From: JBFLVQ01 sp040758525
GTDB lineage: Bacteria > Acidobacteriota > Blastocatellia > Chloracidobacteriales > JADJPF01
Direction: 5' to 3'
Length of the DNA stretch: 13,631 bases
Assembly: GCA_040758525.1 (NCBI GenBank)
Contig: JBFLVQ010000200.1
Span: 1-13,631, forward strand
Shown here: positions 13,593-13,631 of the stretch, piece by piece
Numbering within the stretch: position 1 is the first letter of the stretch
Layout: every line of letters begins with the position of its first letter
Made by a program: the position numbers and the translations under genes
The notes under the pieces: model-generated
The model's input: the letters and a program-made list of their open reading frames with translations, nothing else
Told to the model about the DNA's origin: nothing
Databases searched by the model: none

Positions 13593-13631
13593 TCTTCTAA
13601 TTTCAATCCTATTTGCCAGTACCCTTAATCT

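Overview
The window is bacterial. Genes are short and tightly packed, Shine-Dalgarno (SD) sites are common, and signal peptides are ordinary. Base composition is moderate and rather AT-rich. The mix of genes is a glycine-zipper exported protein, a large FG-GAP/VCBS-type propeller protein, a PP2C phosphatase, stand-alone regulators and a eukaryote-like ubiquitin operon. This mix would fit an environmental lineage such as Acidobacteriota, but the assignment is a weak inference because no rRNA or marker gene is present.

Layout. Bases 1-3237 hold five independent genes. They are a Dps-type ferritin (+), a secreted glycine-zipper protein (-), a small four-helix membrane protein (+), a DUF1828-like protein (+) with a 10-bp stem-loop directly before its SD, and a stand-alone response-regulator receiver (-).

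The centre, 3238-8335 on the minus strand, is the notable part. In transcription order it reads: ThiF/E1-like activating enzyme (8335-7082), a membrane-anchored zinc-ribbon protein (about 6903-6604), a ubiquitin-like protein (6579-6307), an E2-like conjugating enzyme (6295-5690), a JAMM/MPN+ isopeptidase very like Rpn11/CSN5 (5685-4951), and a GT-C type membrane glycosyltransferase (4941-3238). The last five genes are separated by only 4 to 24 bases. The E1 has its own good promoter, and a second candidate promoter lies in the longer gap after it. The ubiquitin-like protein aligns with the C-terminal half of ubiquitin without gaps up to an Arg-Gly-Gly, but then continues for nine residues, so it looks like a precursor. 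The JAMM enzyme is the obvious candidate to expose the di-glycine and to remove the modifier later. Together the genes predict a complete activate-conjugate-deconjugate pathway, possibly at the membrane. I recognise no classical RING E3; the zinc-ribbon membrane protein is the best candidate for an E3 or adaptor role.

Between the E1 and the divergent PP2C phosphatase (9092-10351, +) lies 756 bp with no credible gene. It holds the E1 promoter, several hairpins and what looks like the right-end/omega-RNA-like scar of an IS200/IS605 element (about 8703-8863). After the phosphatase come a stand-alone LuxR-type DNA-binding domain (-) and a 936-residue secreted repeat protein (+) with nine calcium-loop-like motifs. 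I saw no tRNA, rRNA, CRISPR array, intact transposase or replication origin.
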